A DNA stretch of 64,000 nucleotides, from the NCBI RefSeq assembly GCF_016495725.1, contig NZ_CP054705.1, forward strand, positions 3,534,001-3,598,000, in the 5' to 3' direction. A program made the position numbers and the translations under genes. Below, piece after piece: positions 18,257-27,637 of this stretch; positions within the stretch are counted from its first letter, which is position 1, and each line of letters opens with the position of its first letter. This DNA comes from Salicibibacter cibarius (GTDB taxonomy: Bacteria > Bacillota > Bacilli > Bacillales > Marinococcaceae). Under the pieces are notes generated by a model. That model worked only from the letters and a program-made list of their open reading frames with translations, had not been told where the DNA came from and ran no database searches.

Positions 18257-18916
18257 CTATGGATTGAGATCATAGCGTTCGCCTTTTTCAACAAACAATA
18301 CTTGCTCGGAAATATTTGTGCAGTGATCGCCTATACGCTCAATCGACCGCACAATATAGGCCAGCTGCAACAATTGTGGTGCAGACGCTTGGTCTGCACG
18401 GACATGGCTCATGAGTGTGTGTATCATTTGTTCGTATTGCTCATCCAACCGATGATCCATTTTTTCCAATTCCAACGCTTTAGTTACATCCAATTCCCGG
18501 AAGGACTGCAATGATTGTACAATCATCTCTAAGGCATCTTCTCCCATCTTCTCTAACGTTCTTCCTTCGGCAGTGATATCCTGGTTTTCGATTTGTATAA
18601 CGGACTTTGCCACTTCAACGGCAAGATCTCCGATCCGTTCCAAATCCGAGGCTACTTTAATAAAGGCTAGCACTTTACGAAGGTCGGTGGCAACGGGTTG
18701 TTGCGTCGCGATGACGTTCACTGCCCCTTCATCCAGGCGCGCTTCGTTTTGATTGAGATCTTGGTCAAGCGCGATGACGGACTCCGCCAATGCCAGGTCT
18801 TGCTGATTCATCGCTTGCAAAGATTGTTTTACGGAATCATAGGCGAGTCGGCCCATGTTTCTGATTTCAAGGCTTAAACGGTCCAGTTCTTCCGTTAATG
18901 GTTGTCTAGGCGTCAT
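18257..18916 (-). CDS. phoU: Phosphate signaling complex protein PhoU
   Basis: About 219 residues, all helical, with two PhoU repeats: SDLERIGDLAVEVA near 90 and RSIERIGDHCTNISEQ near 195, the metal-binding helices. PhoU links the Pst transporter to the PhoR kinase and restrains phosphate uptake. The ATG at 18916 follows AGGAGG by seven bases; an in-frame GTG one codon earlier is the alternative. Last gene of the pst cluster, directly before phoPR. Confidence 0.95.
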   Translation of the reverse strand: MTPRQPLTEELDRLSLEIRNMGRLAYDSVKQSLQAMNQQDLALAESVIALDQDLNQNEARLDEGAVNVIATQQPVATDLRKVLAFIKVASDLERIGDLAVEVAKSVIQIENQDITAEGRTLEKMGEDALEMIVQSLQSFRELDVTKALELEKMDHRLDEQYEQMIHTLMSHVRADQASAPQLLQLAYIVRSIERIGDHCTNISEQVLFVEKGERYDLNP

Positions 18917-18928
18917 CACTCAGCCTCC

Positions 18929-19690
18929 TTATCCGAATTTTCCAGTGATATAGTCTTCCGTTTGCTTTTCAGAAGGATTAGAAAACAACTGGCTCGTTTT
19001 ATTCGTCTCAATTAATTCACCCATGTATAGAAAGGCCGTTGTATCGGACACCCGAGCTGCTTGTTCCATCTGATGGGTTACCAGGATCACGCTGTATTGA
19101 CCATCCAGTTTCCTTATCAAATCTTCAATCCCTAGTGTGGAGATAGGGTCAAGGGCAGACGTTGGTTCGTCCATCAACAGTACATCCGGTTTGGTGGCAA
19201 GGGCACGGGCGATGCACAGCCGCTGTTGCTGGCCGCCGGAGAGGGCAAGGGCAGAATCATCAAGACGATCCTTCACTTCATCCCATAAATACGCTTCGGT
19301 CAATGTTTGTTCGACGATCTCTTGCAATTGTCGTTTCTTTTTAATTCCATGAACACGCGGGCCATAGGCCACATTTTCGAAAATACTCTTAGGAAAAGGA
19401 TTAGGTTGTTGAAAGACCATGCCAATTTGTTTTCGCAAGTCAATCGCGTCGATTTTATCATTGAGAATATTCTTTCCGGAAAAAGTAATGGACCCACTTA
19501 ACTTCACATCGTCAGACATGGAACGAATTAGGAGGTTGAGCGTTTTTAAAAAGGTGGATTTCCCACACCCGGATGGACCGATGAGCGCGGTCACCTCCCC
19601 TTCGGCAATATCCCAGTCAATGCCGTGAATGATTTGGTTTTTTCCGTAAGCAACTTTAAGGTTTTCCGTTTTAAAAATGGGCTCAGTCAA
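18929..19690 (-). CDS. pstB: Phosphate ABC transporter ATP-binding protein PstB (second copy)
   Basis: ATPase of the high-affinity phosphate importer. Walker [11 protein letters not shown]-loop [11 protein letters not shown], signature [16 protein letters not shown] and Walker [14 protein letters not shown] are all intact. The likely start is TTG at 19690, preceded by GGAGG at eight bases; the ribosome site overlaps the stop of the upstream pstB. Two adjacent pstB paralogues are also found in Bacillus subtilis (PstBA, PstBB). Confidence 0.94.
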   Translation of the reverse strand: MTEPIFKTENLKVAYGKNQIIHGIDWDIAEGEVTALIGPSGCGKSTFLKTLNLLIRSMSDDVKLSGSITFSGKNILNDKIDAIDLRKQIGMVFQQPNPFPKSIFENVAYGPRVHGIKKKRQLQEIVEQTLTEAYLWDEVKDRLDDSALALSGGQQQRLCIARALATKPDVLLMDEPTSALDPISTLGIEDLIRKLDGQYSVILVTHQMEQAARVSDTTAFLYMGELIETNKTSQLFSNPSEKQTEDYITGKFG

Positions 19691-19704
19691 TAGTTCTCCC
19701 TCCG

Positions 19705-20487
19705 TCACCCAAAACGTCCGGATATATAGTCTTCGCTGCGTTTTTCTTTCGGGTTTGAAAAAAACTGCTCCGTCTTTGTATGCTCAACGACTTCCCCTTG
19801 ATAAAAAAATGCGGTCGAATCTGCCACTCGTGCTGCCTGTTGGAGATTGTGAGTGACGATGATAATCGTGTAGTGTTCCTTTAATTGCAAGAGCAGATCT
19901 TCGATTTTCGCTGTCGCGATCGGATCCAGGGCAGAAGCCGGCTCGTCCAGCAACATCACTTCCGGTTGGATGCATAACGACCGCGCGATGCACAGACGTT
20001 GCTGCTGACCGCCGGAAAGGGAATAGGCGGATGTATCGAGCCGATCGTATACTTCTTTCCAAAGCCCCACCTGTTTAAGATACGTTTCTACTTTCCCCGC
20101 CTGTTTCCGTTTAGATCTAATCCCGTGCTCTTTCAATGGTTGCGTGATGTTTTTTGCGATTGATCTCGGAAATGGGTTTGGATTTTGAAAGACCATGCCG
20201 ATTTCTTTTCGTAAGGCAACCGTATCAATATTGTCAGCCAACAAATTGATGTCATCGTATTGAATGAGGCCTTCGGCACGAAACCCGGGGACATCATCGT
20301 TCATCCGGTTAATCGAACGCAAAAACGTTGATTTTCCGCAACCCGACGGTCCGATTAACGCAGTTACTTCATGTTTTTTTATCGTTAAATCTATATCATG
20401 AATGGCTTGCTTGGCTCCGTAAAAAATATTGATTCCTCGAACGTCGAGCGCCGTTTCTATCGTTTCAGGCTGAGCGACTGTAACCAA
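19705..20487 (-). CDS. pstB: Phosphate ABC transporter ATP-binding protein PstB (first copy)
   Basis: Paralogue of the next gene with the same ATPase motifs: [36 protein letters not shown] and [13 protein letters not shown]. The TTG start at 20487 is supported by AGGAGA about seven bases before it. Preceded by pstA with 12 bases between. The C-terminus [16 protein letters not shown] is nearly repeated in the second copy, so the pair arose by duplication. Confidence 0.94.
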   Translation of the reverse strand: MVTVAQPETIETALDVRGINIFYGAKQAIHDIDLTIKKHEVTALIGPSGCGKSTFLRSINRMNDDVPGFRAEGLIQYDDINLLADNIDTVALRKEIGMVFQNPNPFPRSIAKNITQPLKEHGIRSKRKQAGKVETYLKQVGLWKEVYDRLDTSAYSLSGGQQQRLCIARSLCIQPEVMLLDEPASALDPIATAKIEDLLLQLKEHYTIIIVTHNLQQAARVADSTAFFYQGEVVEHTKTEQFFSNPKEKRSEDYISGRFG

Positions 20488-20499
20488 ACCTATCTCTCC

Positions 20500-21384
20500 T
20501 TATTTTGAGGTTAATTTTCTATGAATCCATGAACCAAGCATGCGGGCGCTAATGTTGAAAATCAGGATCGTGGTGACAAGCACGGCTGCCCCACCGTCCG
20601 CAACGTCACGAATGTCCGGAATAATGCCCTCGCTGTTCACTTTCCAGACATGCACGGAAAGGGTTTCCGCAGGACGCATTATATTTAAAGGTGACGTCCC
20701 CGAAAACGGATTCCAATTTCCAAAATCAAGGTTCGGTGTTGTCATGCCTGCGCTATACAGCAAAGCGGCTGCTTCGCCGAACACAAGGCCACAGGATAAT
20801 ATAATCCCGGTCAAAATCGATGGAAAAGCGCTCGGCAATAAAACGGTCGTGGTTGTACGCCAATGGGTGTATCCAAGCGCCAGTCCCGCTTCTTTTTGTT
20901 GCAGCGGTACGGAACGGATGGCATTTTCACATGTCCTGATCATAATCGGTAAATTAAAAATGGTGAGCGTTAATGCCCCCGACAATACGGAATATCCAAT
21001 GTTGAACGTATTGACGAAAACGAGCAACCCGAACATGCCTAGGACAATGGAGGGCAAGGAAGCAAGTGTCTCAATACAAACACGTATGACTGCCGTAAGT
21101 TTATTGCCTTTGGCATATTCCGCCATATAGATCCCCCCGGCAAGACCGAGCGGCACCGTAAATATCATTGTCCATAACAGAATATAAAAGGAATTAAATA
21201 ATTGATCCTGAATGCCGCCCCCTGCTCTGAAATTGCTCGATTTACTCGTGAGAAAATCCCAAGTTACTTGTTGAATGCCTAGATAAAGCACATAGCCAAG
21301 CAGAGCAGCAAGGACGAGCACAATTATAGCGGCAAAAAGTGTAAAAATGGTTGTCGCGAATTTATCGGTTTGTTTTCGATTCAT
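20500..21384 (-). CDS. pstA: Phosphate ABC transporter permease PstA
   Basis: Six predicted membrane helices with the PstA hallmark sequence IETLASLPSIVLGMFGL and the cytoplasmic EAA-like loop QKEAGLALGYTHWRTTTTVLLP that docks on PstB. The ATG at 21384 overlaps the pstC stop by one base (TGATG) and follows GGAGG, so translation is coupled. Confidence 0.95.
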   Translation of the reverse strand: MNRKQTDKFATTIFTLFAAIIVLVLAALLGYVLYLGIQQVTWDFLTSKSSNFRAGGGIQDQLFNSFYILLWTMIFTVPLGLAGGIYMAEYAKGNKLTAVIRVCIETLASLPSIVLGMFGLLVFVNTFNIGYSVLSGALTLTIFNLPIMIRTCENAIRSVPLQQKEAGLALGYTHWRTTTTVLLPSAFPSILTGIILSCGLVFGEAAALLYSAGMTTPNLDFGNWNPFSGTSPLNIMRPAETLSVHVWKVNSEGIIPDIRDVADGGAAVLVTTILIFNISARMLGSWIHRKLTSK

Positions 21385-22307
21385 CACATCTTCCTCCTAG
21401 CGCCCAAAAAACGCACAGCCATAACCAACAAGTATGATATCGCAAGGAGGATTAGTCCTAATGTCCAAAGGACATTGTTTTCAGCACTCCCAAACGTTGT
21501 ATGCCCCATATTGAGCGTAATAATTGTTGTCATCGTTGCCGTCGGATCAAGGAGCGATCCGGGGAGAAGTTCTGTATTGCCAATGACCATTTGAATGGCA
21601 AGTGCTTCACCGATCGCACGCGCCATACCGAGAATGACCGCTGTTAAAAGTCCGGGGATTGCCGCCGGCAGCAAAACACGGCGGATCGTTTGCCAACGTG
21701 TGGCCCCCAACGCATACGAGGAGCTTCTAAGTCCATCGGGCAAACGATTAAGCGCATCCGCCGATAAGGTCGTGACCGTTGGCAATATCATGACGGAAAC
21801 AACAACGATGCTGGCCATCAAACTGTAGCCGCTCCCCCCGACTTGTTCCCTAATGAAAGGAACGAGAACGGTTAAACCGATATAACCGTAAATAACAGAA
21901 GGAATCCCAACAAGAATTTCGATCACGGGCTGAAGCACTCTTTTTCCCCAAGAAGGTGCGATTTCTGTCATAAAAATAGCCGTTCCAATCCCGAGAGGAG
22001 CAACAATGATCGCTGAAACTAACGTCACCGCCAATGAACCGAAAATAAATACGAGCGCACCATAGGTCGGATTATCACCTGCCGGATCCCAATTTGTTGA
22101 GGCAAAAAACTCCAGTGGGCTTATGTCGCTAATATAGAATGATTGCAGTCCCCGCTGTGTCAGAAATATTGTCACCGCAAGGGTTGCAACGACGGTTAGA
22201 AAAGCAGCGGTATAAACGATCATTTTTCCGTTACGTTCCGAATTTTTCAAGGATAATTTTCTTGACTTGCGAACGATCCTCTCACTCGCTCTAAGGTTCG
22301 TCTGCAT
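21384..22307 (-). CDS. pstC: Phosphate ABC transporter permease PstC
   Basis: Partner permease with six helices after a basic cytoplasmic N-terminus. The family motif IEILVGIPSVIYGYIGL and the EAA loop RSSYALGATRWQTIRRVLLPAA are present. ATG at 22307 is used; an in-frame GTG four codons earlier (22319), also near a weak AGGAAA site, is possible. Starts just after pstS. Confidence 0.94.
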   Translation of the reverse strand: MQTNLRASERIVRKSRKLSLKNSERNGKMIVYTAAFLTVVATLAVTIFLTQRGLQSFYISDISPLEFFASTNWDPAGDNPTYGALVFIFGSLAVTLVSAIIVAPLGIGTAIFMTEIAPSWGKRVLQPVIEILVGIPSVIYGYIGLTVLVPFIREQVGGSGYSLMASIVVVSVMILPTVTTLSADALNRLPDGLRSSSYALGATRWQTIRRVLLPAAIPGLLTAVILGMARAIGEALAIQMVIGNTELLPGSLLDPTATMTTIITLNMGHTTFGSAENNVLWTLGLILLAISYLLVMAVRFLGARRKM

Positions 22308-22326
22308 AACCGCTATCACCTGTTTC

Positions 22327-23247
22327 CTATTCTACCGGTGTCTCTTCACCTTCTGCATCCCGTTCCACTTCCATTTGCGTCACGGGAATATACCCTTGTT
22401 CCGGAACTAAGGTGTCCTGAATCTCGTCTGACATCATATAGTCCAGAAAATCTGCTTCTAAGCCTTCAGGTTCTCCGCTTGTATAAGAGTGTTGGTAAGC
22501 CCAAATCGGAAAGTCCCCCGTTTGCACATTTTCCGCGGTCGGTTCAACACCATCAATACTCATGGACGAGATGCTGTCATCAAAATAAGAGAATGCCAAG
22601 TATGCGATGGCGCCCGGTGTTTCCGAAACAATCTGTCTTACGGTATTTGAAGAATCTTCCGTAATCCCTTCAACCGGCTCTTCACCTTCAAGGGCAAAGT
22701 CAACAAACGTTGTGCGTGTTCCGGAGGAATCAGGGCGATTCACAAGTGTAATTTCCTGATCTTCGCCGCCGAGTTCAGACCAATTGGTGATTTCTCCTGT
22801 CCACACATCGATCAATTCTTCCTGAGTTAGATCTTCAACGCCGGCATCAGGATGAACGACAGGTCCCATACCGACAACCGCTACACGATGGTCAACGAGC
22901 TCGTCTGCATTGATCTCATCTTCTTCCTCAGCAAATATATCAGAGTTACCGATATCCACTTGTCCATCTGCCACTTGGCTTAACCCTGCACCAGATCCTC
23001 CGGCCTGCACGTCAATGCTGGCTTCCGGATTTTCTTCCTGATAAACTTCTGCTACAGCACCGACCAACGGTTGCATCGCGCTGGAACCCGCAATTGTGAT
23101 CGAGCCTGATTCACCATCGCTTGCCTCGGCATCGTCCGCCGTGCTATCAGCTTCTTCTGAAGTTTCTTCTCCGTTATCTTCGCCACAAGCAGCTAATACT
23201 GCCAGCATGACAACGGCAACGACCATTATTAATGCTTGCTTTTTCAA
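22327..23247 (-). CDS. pstS: Phosphate-binding lipoprotein PstS
   Basis: Extracellular substrate-binding lipoprotein of the Pst importer. With the TTG start at 23247 (AGGGGAG six bases before) the protein has a clean lipoprotein signal: MKKQALIMVVAVVMLAVLAACG, cut before the Cys. An acidic linker (EETSEEADSTADDAEASD) follows. The binding domain contains ITIAGSSAMQPL and PDSSGTRTTF, which hold phosphate. The strongly acidic surface suits a saline habitat. First gene of the pst-phoU-phoPR run. Confidence 0.94.
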   Translation of the reverse strand: MKKQALIMVVAVVMLAVLAACGEDNGEETSEEADSTADDAEASDGESGSITIAGSSAMQPLVGAVAEVYQEENPEASIDVQAGGSGAGLSQVADGQVDIGNSDIFAEEEDEINADELVDHRVAVVGMGPVVHPDAGVEDLTQEELIDVWTGEITNWSELGGEDQEITLVNRPDSSGTRTTFVDFALEGEEPVEGITEDSSNTVRQIVSETPGAIAYLAFSYFDDSISSMSIDGVEPTAENVQTGDFPIWAYQHSYTSGEPEGLEADFLDYMMSDEIQDTLVPEQGYIPVTQMEVERDAEGEETPVE

Positions 23248-23284
23248 CTCCATCTCCCCTTTTATGGCTTTTTTGTACAATTTC

Positions 23285-23338
23285 ACTATAGTTGATGAAT
23301 GTTGAGGAGATATAAAGTCTATGTAAAGATTATGTAAA
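23285..23338 (-). promoter_or_regulatory. Pho box and promoter of the pst operon
   Basis: On the minus strand four hexamers sit at exact 11-base steps: TTTACA (23333-23338), TTTACA (23322-23327), TTTATA (23311-23316) and TCAACA (23300-23305). They fit the PhoP half-site TT(A/T)ACA. A -10 TATAGT (23285-23290) follows nine bases later and there is no good -35, as expected for a PhoP-activated promoter. Confidence 0.9.
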
Positions 23339-23345
23339 GAAAAAA

Positions 23346-23377
23346 GCGCAGCAACGAGTGAATTCTCGCTTCTGCGC
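23346..23377 (-). terminator. Terminator upstream of the pst promoter
   Basis: GCGCAG and CTGCGC with inner CGAG/CTCG pairs form a hairpin. On the minus strand it is followed by TTTTTT, directly before the Pho box, so it insulates the pst operon from transcription out of the IS region. Confidence 0.7.
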
Positions 23378-23594
23378 GATTTCTACTATCATGACGTGTA
23401 CAGGCTCTGTCAGTAAGCATTGCTGCAAAGAAAAACACCCCAATTTATGGAGACAATCACTTTTTTCCAGCGATACAGAATATCTTTTAAAAATTTAGCA
23501 TTCGTCAAGTTAGCTATTTACGTGAACCTCTCCACCTAAATCAAAGATTTTGATGGAGCATCCCTTATCTTAAATACAGCACAAACAAAAGCGG

Positions 23595-24954
23595 TTAAGC
23601 CCCCTTCGGCGACTCTAATGCTTTCGTAAGGCTAATGAATGAAGACAGGGTCGTGTATGTCCTTTTTGCCACATCAGGGACTTTTGCCTGAAGGGACAAC
23701 CATTTCGTTTCCGACATGGATTTTTGGATGCCACGAACAAAATATCGCGCGCCAATATTATACGAAGCCGATAAGTCGACATGATAGACTTTGCCTGTTG
23801 TAAATGTGGCAAGGCCTTTTTTGATATTGCGTTCCACTTTTCCGGAACCATCATATGCCAAGGCGCTTGTATTCCGAGCATTTACTCTTGACATACGTGT
23901 GCCTTGATAATGCGCCATCTCCGTCACCTTGTTCTGAATCCCTTTCTTTCGCCAGTAACGGAGCTTGAAGCGAAGCTTCTTCGCGCCCCAAAACCCTTTC
24001 GCCGTTTTCATTTTATCAAGGTATTCAAAAACAATGACATCACAATCATTCTCGCTCGCAAATGTAATAATTTTCATGCGACGTATCATTCACGATATGT
24101 TTTTGAAGCCCATTGATTTTTCTCCAAACATTTGGCGCAGCAATCCAACCCGACGTCCGTTGCGCTTTGCGTAGTTTGTTCGTCAACGTATATAACCGGT
24201 CTTTTTCTTTTGGCTGGTTAATAAACTTACGAGCCAAGACAGTGCCTTTTATATCCATCACAGAACAAACCGCAGAGTTGTTAATGCCGAGGTCTACCGC
24301 ACACACTTTTTGGTCGTTGATTTTGGTTTTATTTAATGCCACTTTTGATTGATAACTAACATTCAAGAAATACTTTTTTCCGACTTTAACAAGCGTAGGG
24401 TTGTTTTCTTTCCAATCCCAAACGCCACGTTTATATAAATCTTGGTCTTTAAAGGTGATATCTACCCAGACCCAATCATTGTTATGAAAAATTTTGATTT
24501 GAGCTGTTGTATCCGATGTTCTCTTAAACATATTCCCGCGATAAAACACCGGGAATTCCTTGTGTTTTAATTGTAACCTCGGAGGGTTCTTTTTAAATTT
24601 TTTCCCCTCAGAAAGCGCAATTGCCTTCTCTTCTTCCCAGTTACGCAAATTAGAGCGATAACTTTTCACTTTTCCGAAAGCCGAAGCAATCGCACTCCTG
24701 CGAAAGTACGAAGGGAATTTATAAAATCGGGCATTAAATGCCCGGTACTTTGGCGAAGGGTTTGATTTAGTCGTATGAATGAGCCTTTCCACCGCAGGAA
24801 CGATAGATTTCGTCGTCATCTCATCAAGATTAGCGAATTCTTTATCTATAACATCGATAATAAAAGCCAGTGCGTCGTTGTAGATATCTAGCGTTGCGTC
24901 AAAAATGCGAGAATGGTTCGTAATTTTGTGCGATAGTGTTTTGGCTATGTTCAT
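23595..24954 (-). pseudogene. tnpB: tnpB-like gene, frameshifted
   Basis: About 90% like the intact copy at 28.8 kb. A run of four A on the coding strand (plus 24071-24074), against three in the intact copy, shifts the frame after residue HIVNDTSHE and stops it 11 codons later. The remainder continues in another frame to 23595 with the RuvC residues (VIVFEYLDK, HVDLSASYNIGAR). Start taken at ATG 24954 after GGAGGG; an ATG one codon earlier is equally possible. Probably dead, unless slippage on the A run restores it. Confidence 0.85.
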
Positions 24955-25055
24955 CATCAAACCCTCCTTCCAATAAATTACTTTTGTATGATACATTCAT
25001 CTTACCAAACGAAATATTAGTTGTAATAAGGAGGATGATAAAGAGGATGATAAAA

Positions 25056-25475
25056 ATGACCGATTATAAGAGAAATAGACACGCATATTTTAAATTAACG
25101 TATCATTTGGTTGTTGTTACAAAATACAGGCATAAATGTATTAATGATGACGTGATGAAACGTTTAGAGGAAATAACGAGAGATTTATTTTCTAAATGGA
25201 ATTGCGGGATTATCGAGATGAATGGCGAAGAAGACCACATCCATATTCTTTTTGATGCACCACCTCAAATAAATCTAGCAACCACCATTAACAGTTTTAA
25301 AACCGTCACTGCTTCTCGATATATTCGCAAAGAATTTCCTCATCATTTGAGTGAATATTATTGGAAACCTTATTTTTGGAGTAGAAGTTATATGGTATTA
25401 ACAACCGGCGGAGCAACAATGGACGTGATAAAAAAATATATAGAGGAGCAAGGAGAACAGGACCTTAGCGCCTAA
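25056..25475 (+). CDS. tnpA: IS200/IS605 transposase TnpA (HUH, Y1)
   Basis: Single-strand DNA transposase of 139 residues. The HUH motif H61-I-H63 is in EEDHIHILFDAPP and the catalytic tyrosine is Y128 in MDVIKKYIEEQ, as expected for Y1 transposases. The ATG at 25056 is preceded by AGAGG nine bases before. Two upstream in-frame ATGs (25035, 25047) are possible. The last codons and the stop lie inside the left arm of the terminal hairpin. This is the only tnpA in the window and looks functional. Confidence 0.93.
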   Translation: MTDYKRNRHAYFKLTYHLVVVTKYRHKCINDDVMKRLEEITRDLFSKWNCGIIEMNGEEDHIHILFDAPPQINLATTINSFKTVTASRYIRKEFPHHLSEYYWKPYFWSRSYMVLTTGGATMDVIKKYIEEQGEQDLSA

Positions 25476-25628
25476 TCCCCTACTAACTCAGAGATTTTGA
25501 AGGGGAATGCGGCGCTAACTTTTTGTTCAAAGAGGATCACTTTGTATTTTTGGAATAAGTCGTTTAACATAGTATCCGTATACATTTCAGTTTTTGTATC
25601 AATTACATCGACCCATCTATACGAATGT

Positions 25629-26492
25629 TTAATCGTGGTGGGTCAATTTATTTATTTTGTCAATGGATAATCCCGTTGCTTCTGCAATATCTTCCAAGGA
25701 CATCCCCTTAACGAATAACTTTTTAGCGATTTCCTCCTTGGCTAATTCACTACCTTCTTCTCTCCACTTCTTATCCCATTCAAACTCTTTGACGACATCA
25801 TCAATCTTTTTTTGGGTATCAGGATCAAGGTCTAGCTTTTGCATCGTTTGGATCACCTCCGTAAATAATTCGGGATTGGCGTGAAAAACCGCGTGAAACA
25901 TAAGCAAGTACAGATCTTTCTTACTGTCTTGAAAATAGTCCATCAGAGCACGTTGCAGTTGTTCTTTTTCCTGTAACTGATTCGTCAATAGCGTCAGGTA
26001 CTCGTTCTCCTTGTTGGGAAGATCATCTTGAATGAGAAGTTGGATAGGTACATCCATCCCTTCGATGTAGTATACCCCTTCATTTTCAAAATAGACATGT
26101 TTTTCCCGCTTCTGTAGATAATCCAGGAGTTTCGTCGGCTTATACAGGCTAACAAGAGTTAATGTCATCTCACGGATGTCTATCGTGTCTATACCTTTGT
26201 CGCCGGTGTTTTTATATAGATATACGTATGCTATAGCCTTATAGAAGTCATCAATCGAAACATAATCTCTGGGTGACTTATACTCGACAACGTTGTAATG
26301 ACGAAAGATTCTGCCAATATTTTTATCAATATATGCTTCCCCGTCTTTCAAAATAAGAACGTCAACTTTCAAGGGTTCACTCGTTAGCTCAAATTCCAGC
26401 TGAAACTCCAACTCATCTGCGTATGCTTGCAATTCCAACTGTAAGGCCGCCGCAAATGACGGATGCCAAGAAATCGATTCATTCTCTTTCAC
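25629..26492 (-). CDS. PD-(D/E)XK nuclease-like protein (Rpn/transposase-associated type)
   Basis: About 287 residues. The N-terminal half has the nuclease core: an acidic start helix, LKVDVLILKDG and then VVEYKSPRDYVSIDDFYK, giving the D...ExK arrangement. The C-terminus has a helix-turn-helix-like GMSLEDIAEATGLSIDKI, as in Rpn-type recombination-promoting nucleases. The GTG at 26492 is chosen because AGAGGTG precedes it; an in-frame ATG at 26510 is the alternative. Promoter: -35 TGTACA (26555-26560), 17 bases, -10 TATAAT (26532-26537). Its leader is duplicated at 15.55 kb. Cellular role unknown. Confidence 0.7.
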   Translation of the reverse strand: MKENESISWHPSFAAALQLELQAYADELEFQLEFELTSEPLKVDVLILKDGEAYIDKNIGRIFRHYNVVEYKSPRDYVSIDDFYKAIAYVYLYKNTGDKGIDTIDIREMTLTLVSLYKPTKLLDYLQKREKHVYFENEGVYYIEGMDVPIQLLIQDDLPNKENEYLTLLTNQLQEKEQLQRALMDYFQDSKKDLYLLMFHAVFHANPELFTEVIQTMQKLDLDPDTQKKIDDVVKEFEWDKKWREEGSELAKEEIAKKLFVKGMSLEDIAEATGLSIDKINKLTHHD

Positions 26493-26645
26493 CGCTTCAC
26501 CTCTCTTCATAACGATCAAGTGTTTTCTTTTATTATAGCAAAAAAGGGATGACGTGTACATGGCAGGTTCGAGGTGCCCTCGCTGTATCGTTTATCAACC
26601 GAAAACGCCACTTTATCAGCCAAATTTTGCAATATACCAGCCAAA
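26490..26645 (-). repeat. Promoter/leader segment duplicated at 15.55 kb, with shortened 21-bp repeats
   Basis: Aligns almost base for base with 15551-15700. It contains the nuclease gene's -35/-10 and ribosome site and, upstream of them, three 21-bp units (26581-26645). The match ends close to the SDR terminator. Confidence 0.85.
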
Positions 26646-26649
26646 AAAA

Positions 26650-26678
26650 GCAGAAACGAGTGATTGCCCCGTTTCTGC
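26650..26678 (-). terminator. Terminator after the SDR gene
   Basis: GCAGAAACG and CGTTTCTGC are perfect 9-base arms; on the minus strand TTTTTTT follows. It lies between the SDR stop and the nuclease promoter. Confidence 0.85.
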
Positions 26679-26695
26679 ATTAGGTTCTGTTCGTA

Positions 26696-27562
26696 TCAAG
26701 ACGACGTATAGTCGCCACCGTTAATGTGAATCGCTTGCCCGGTCATATAAGAAGACTCGTCAGCAGCTAACATCACATAAGGCCAAGCGTGTTCCGAAGG
26801 TTGGCCCGGCCGGTTGATCAAGCCGCTTTGACCGAAATTTTCAACGCCTTCTTCGTCAAACGATGACGGAATTAACGGCGTCCATACCGGCCCGGGCGCC
26901 ACTGAATTCGCACGAATGCCTTTATCGGCAAGACTTTGCGCGATACTGCGAATAAATGAGGTGACCGCGCCTTTCGTTGCCGAATAGTCCATGAAAATCG
27001 GGTTCCCGCGGTAAGCATTAATGGAAGAAGTGGCTATAATGGAATCACCTGCCTGCATGTGACGGACAGCGGCTTTTGTCAAATAAAAATGGGAAAAGAA
27101 GTTAACCCGGAACACGTCCTCGAATTGCTCCGAAGAAATATCCAGGATATCATCCCGCACATATTGAATCGCCGCATTGTTGACAAGAATGTTGATCTTC
27201 CCGAACGCCGCGACAGTTTCTTCCACTAGGGCCCGGCAATGGGATTCACTCTTAATGTCCCCGGGAAGGAGCAAGCATCTCACTCCTTCGGCTTCGACCA
27301 TTTTTTTCGTTTCTTCAGCATCATCATGCTCGTCCAAATAGGAGATTGCCACATCCGCGCCTTCTTTTGCATAAAGGATGGCTACCGCGCGTCCAATACC
27401 GCTATCACCGCCGGTTATCAACGATGCCTTCCCTTTCAACTTATCCGTTCCTTTATAATCCGTCGGCTGCGCCGGCATTGGCTGCATTTGCGATTCAATG
27501 CCCGGTTGCTTGTCTTGGCGCTGCCGGGGTGTACGTCCGATCTGCATCTCCCGTGGATCCAT
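26696..27562 (-). CDS. SDR family oxidoreductase (YhdF/YdaD-like)
   Basis: Short-chain dehydrogenase of the group with a long N-terminal extension (about 45 residues, rich in Gln and Pro), often called glucose or general-stress dehydrogenases. Cofactor motif TGGDSGIGRA, NNAAIQ and catalytic S-Y-K (SSINAYRGNPIFMDYSATKGA) are intact, and the end GQAIHINGGDYTSS is typical. ATG 27562 is preceded by AAGGAGGG. The true substrate cannot be read from sequence. Confidence 0.88.
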   Translation of the reverse strand: MDPREMQIGRTPRQRQDKQPGIESQMQPMPAQPTDYKGTDKLKGKASLITGGDSGIGRAVAILYAKEGADVAISYLDEHDDAEETKKMVEAEGVRCLLLPGDIKSESHCRALVEETVAAFGKINILVNNAAIQYVRDDILDISSEQFEDVFRVNFFSHFYLTKAAVRHMQAGDSIIATSSINAYRGNPIFMDYSATKGAVTSFIRSIAQSLADKGIRANSVAPGPVWTPLIPSSFDEEGVENFGQSGLINRPGQPSEHAWPYVMLAADESSYMTGQAIHINGGDYTSS

Positions 27563-27637
27563 TGGGTTTCCCTCCTTGAAGGCTTTGCATGTTCTCCTTG
27601 TCCATACCACTTTCACTTGGGTCTGCAAACCAAAAAC

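Larger units (their letters stand above)
23522..25524. mobile_element. IS200/IS605-type element, copy 1 (tnpA plus frameshifted tnpB)
   Basis: Boundaries come from comparing with copy 2 (28744-30377). Identity begins at GTGAAC on the left and ends before GTTCAAA on the right. The genes are divergent: tnpA on plus, tnpB on minus. The end beyond tnpA has a nested hairpin with outer arms TTAGCGCC (25465-25472) and GGCGCTAA (25511-25518) and an inner CCCC...TCAAA-type stem. The end after tnpB has the related stem around 23530-23560. Flanking TTTGAAC on the tnpA side in both copies may be the target motif. Confidence 0.85.
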
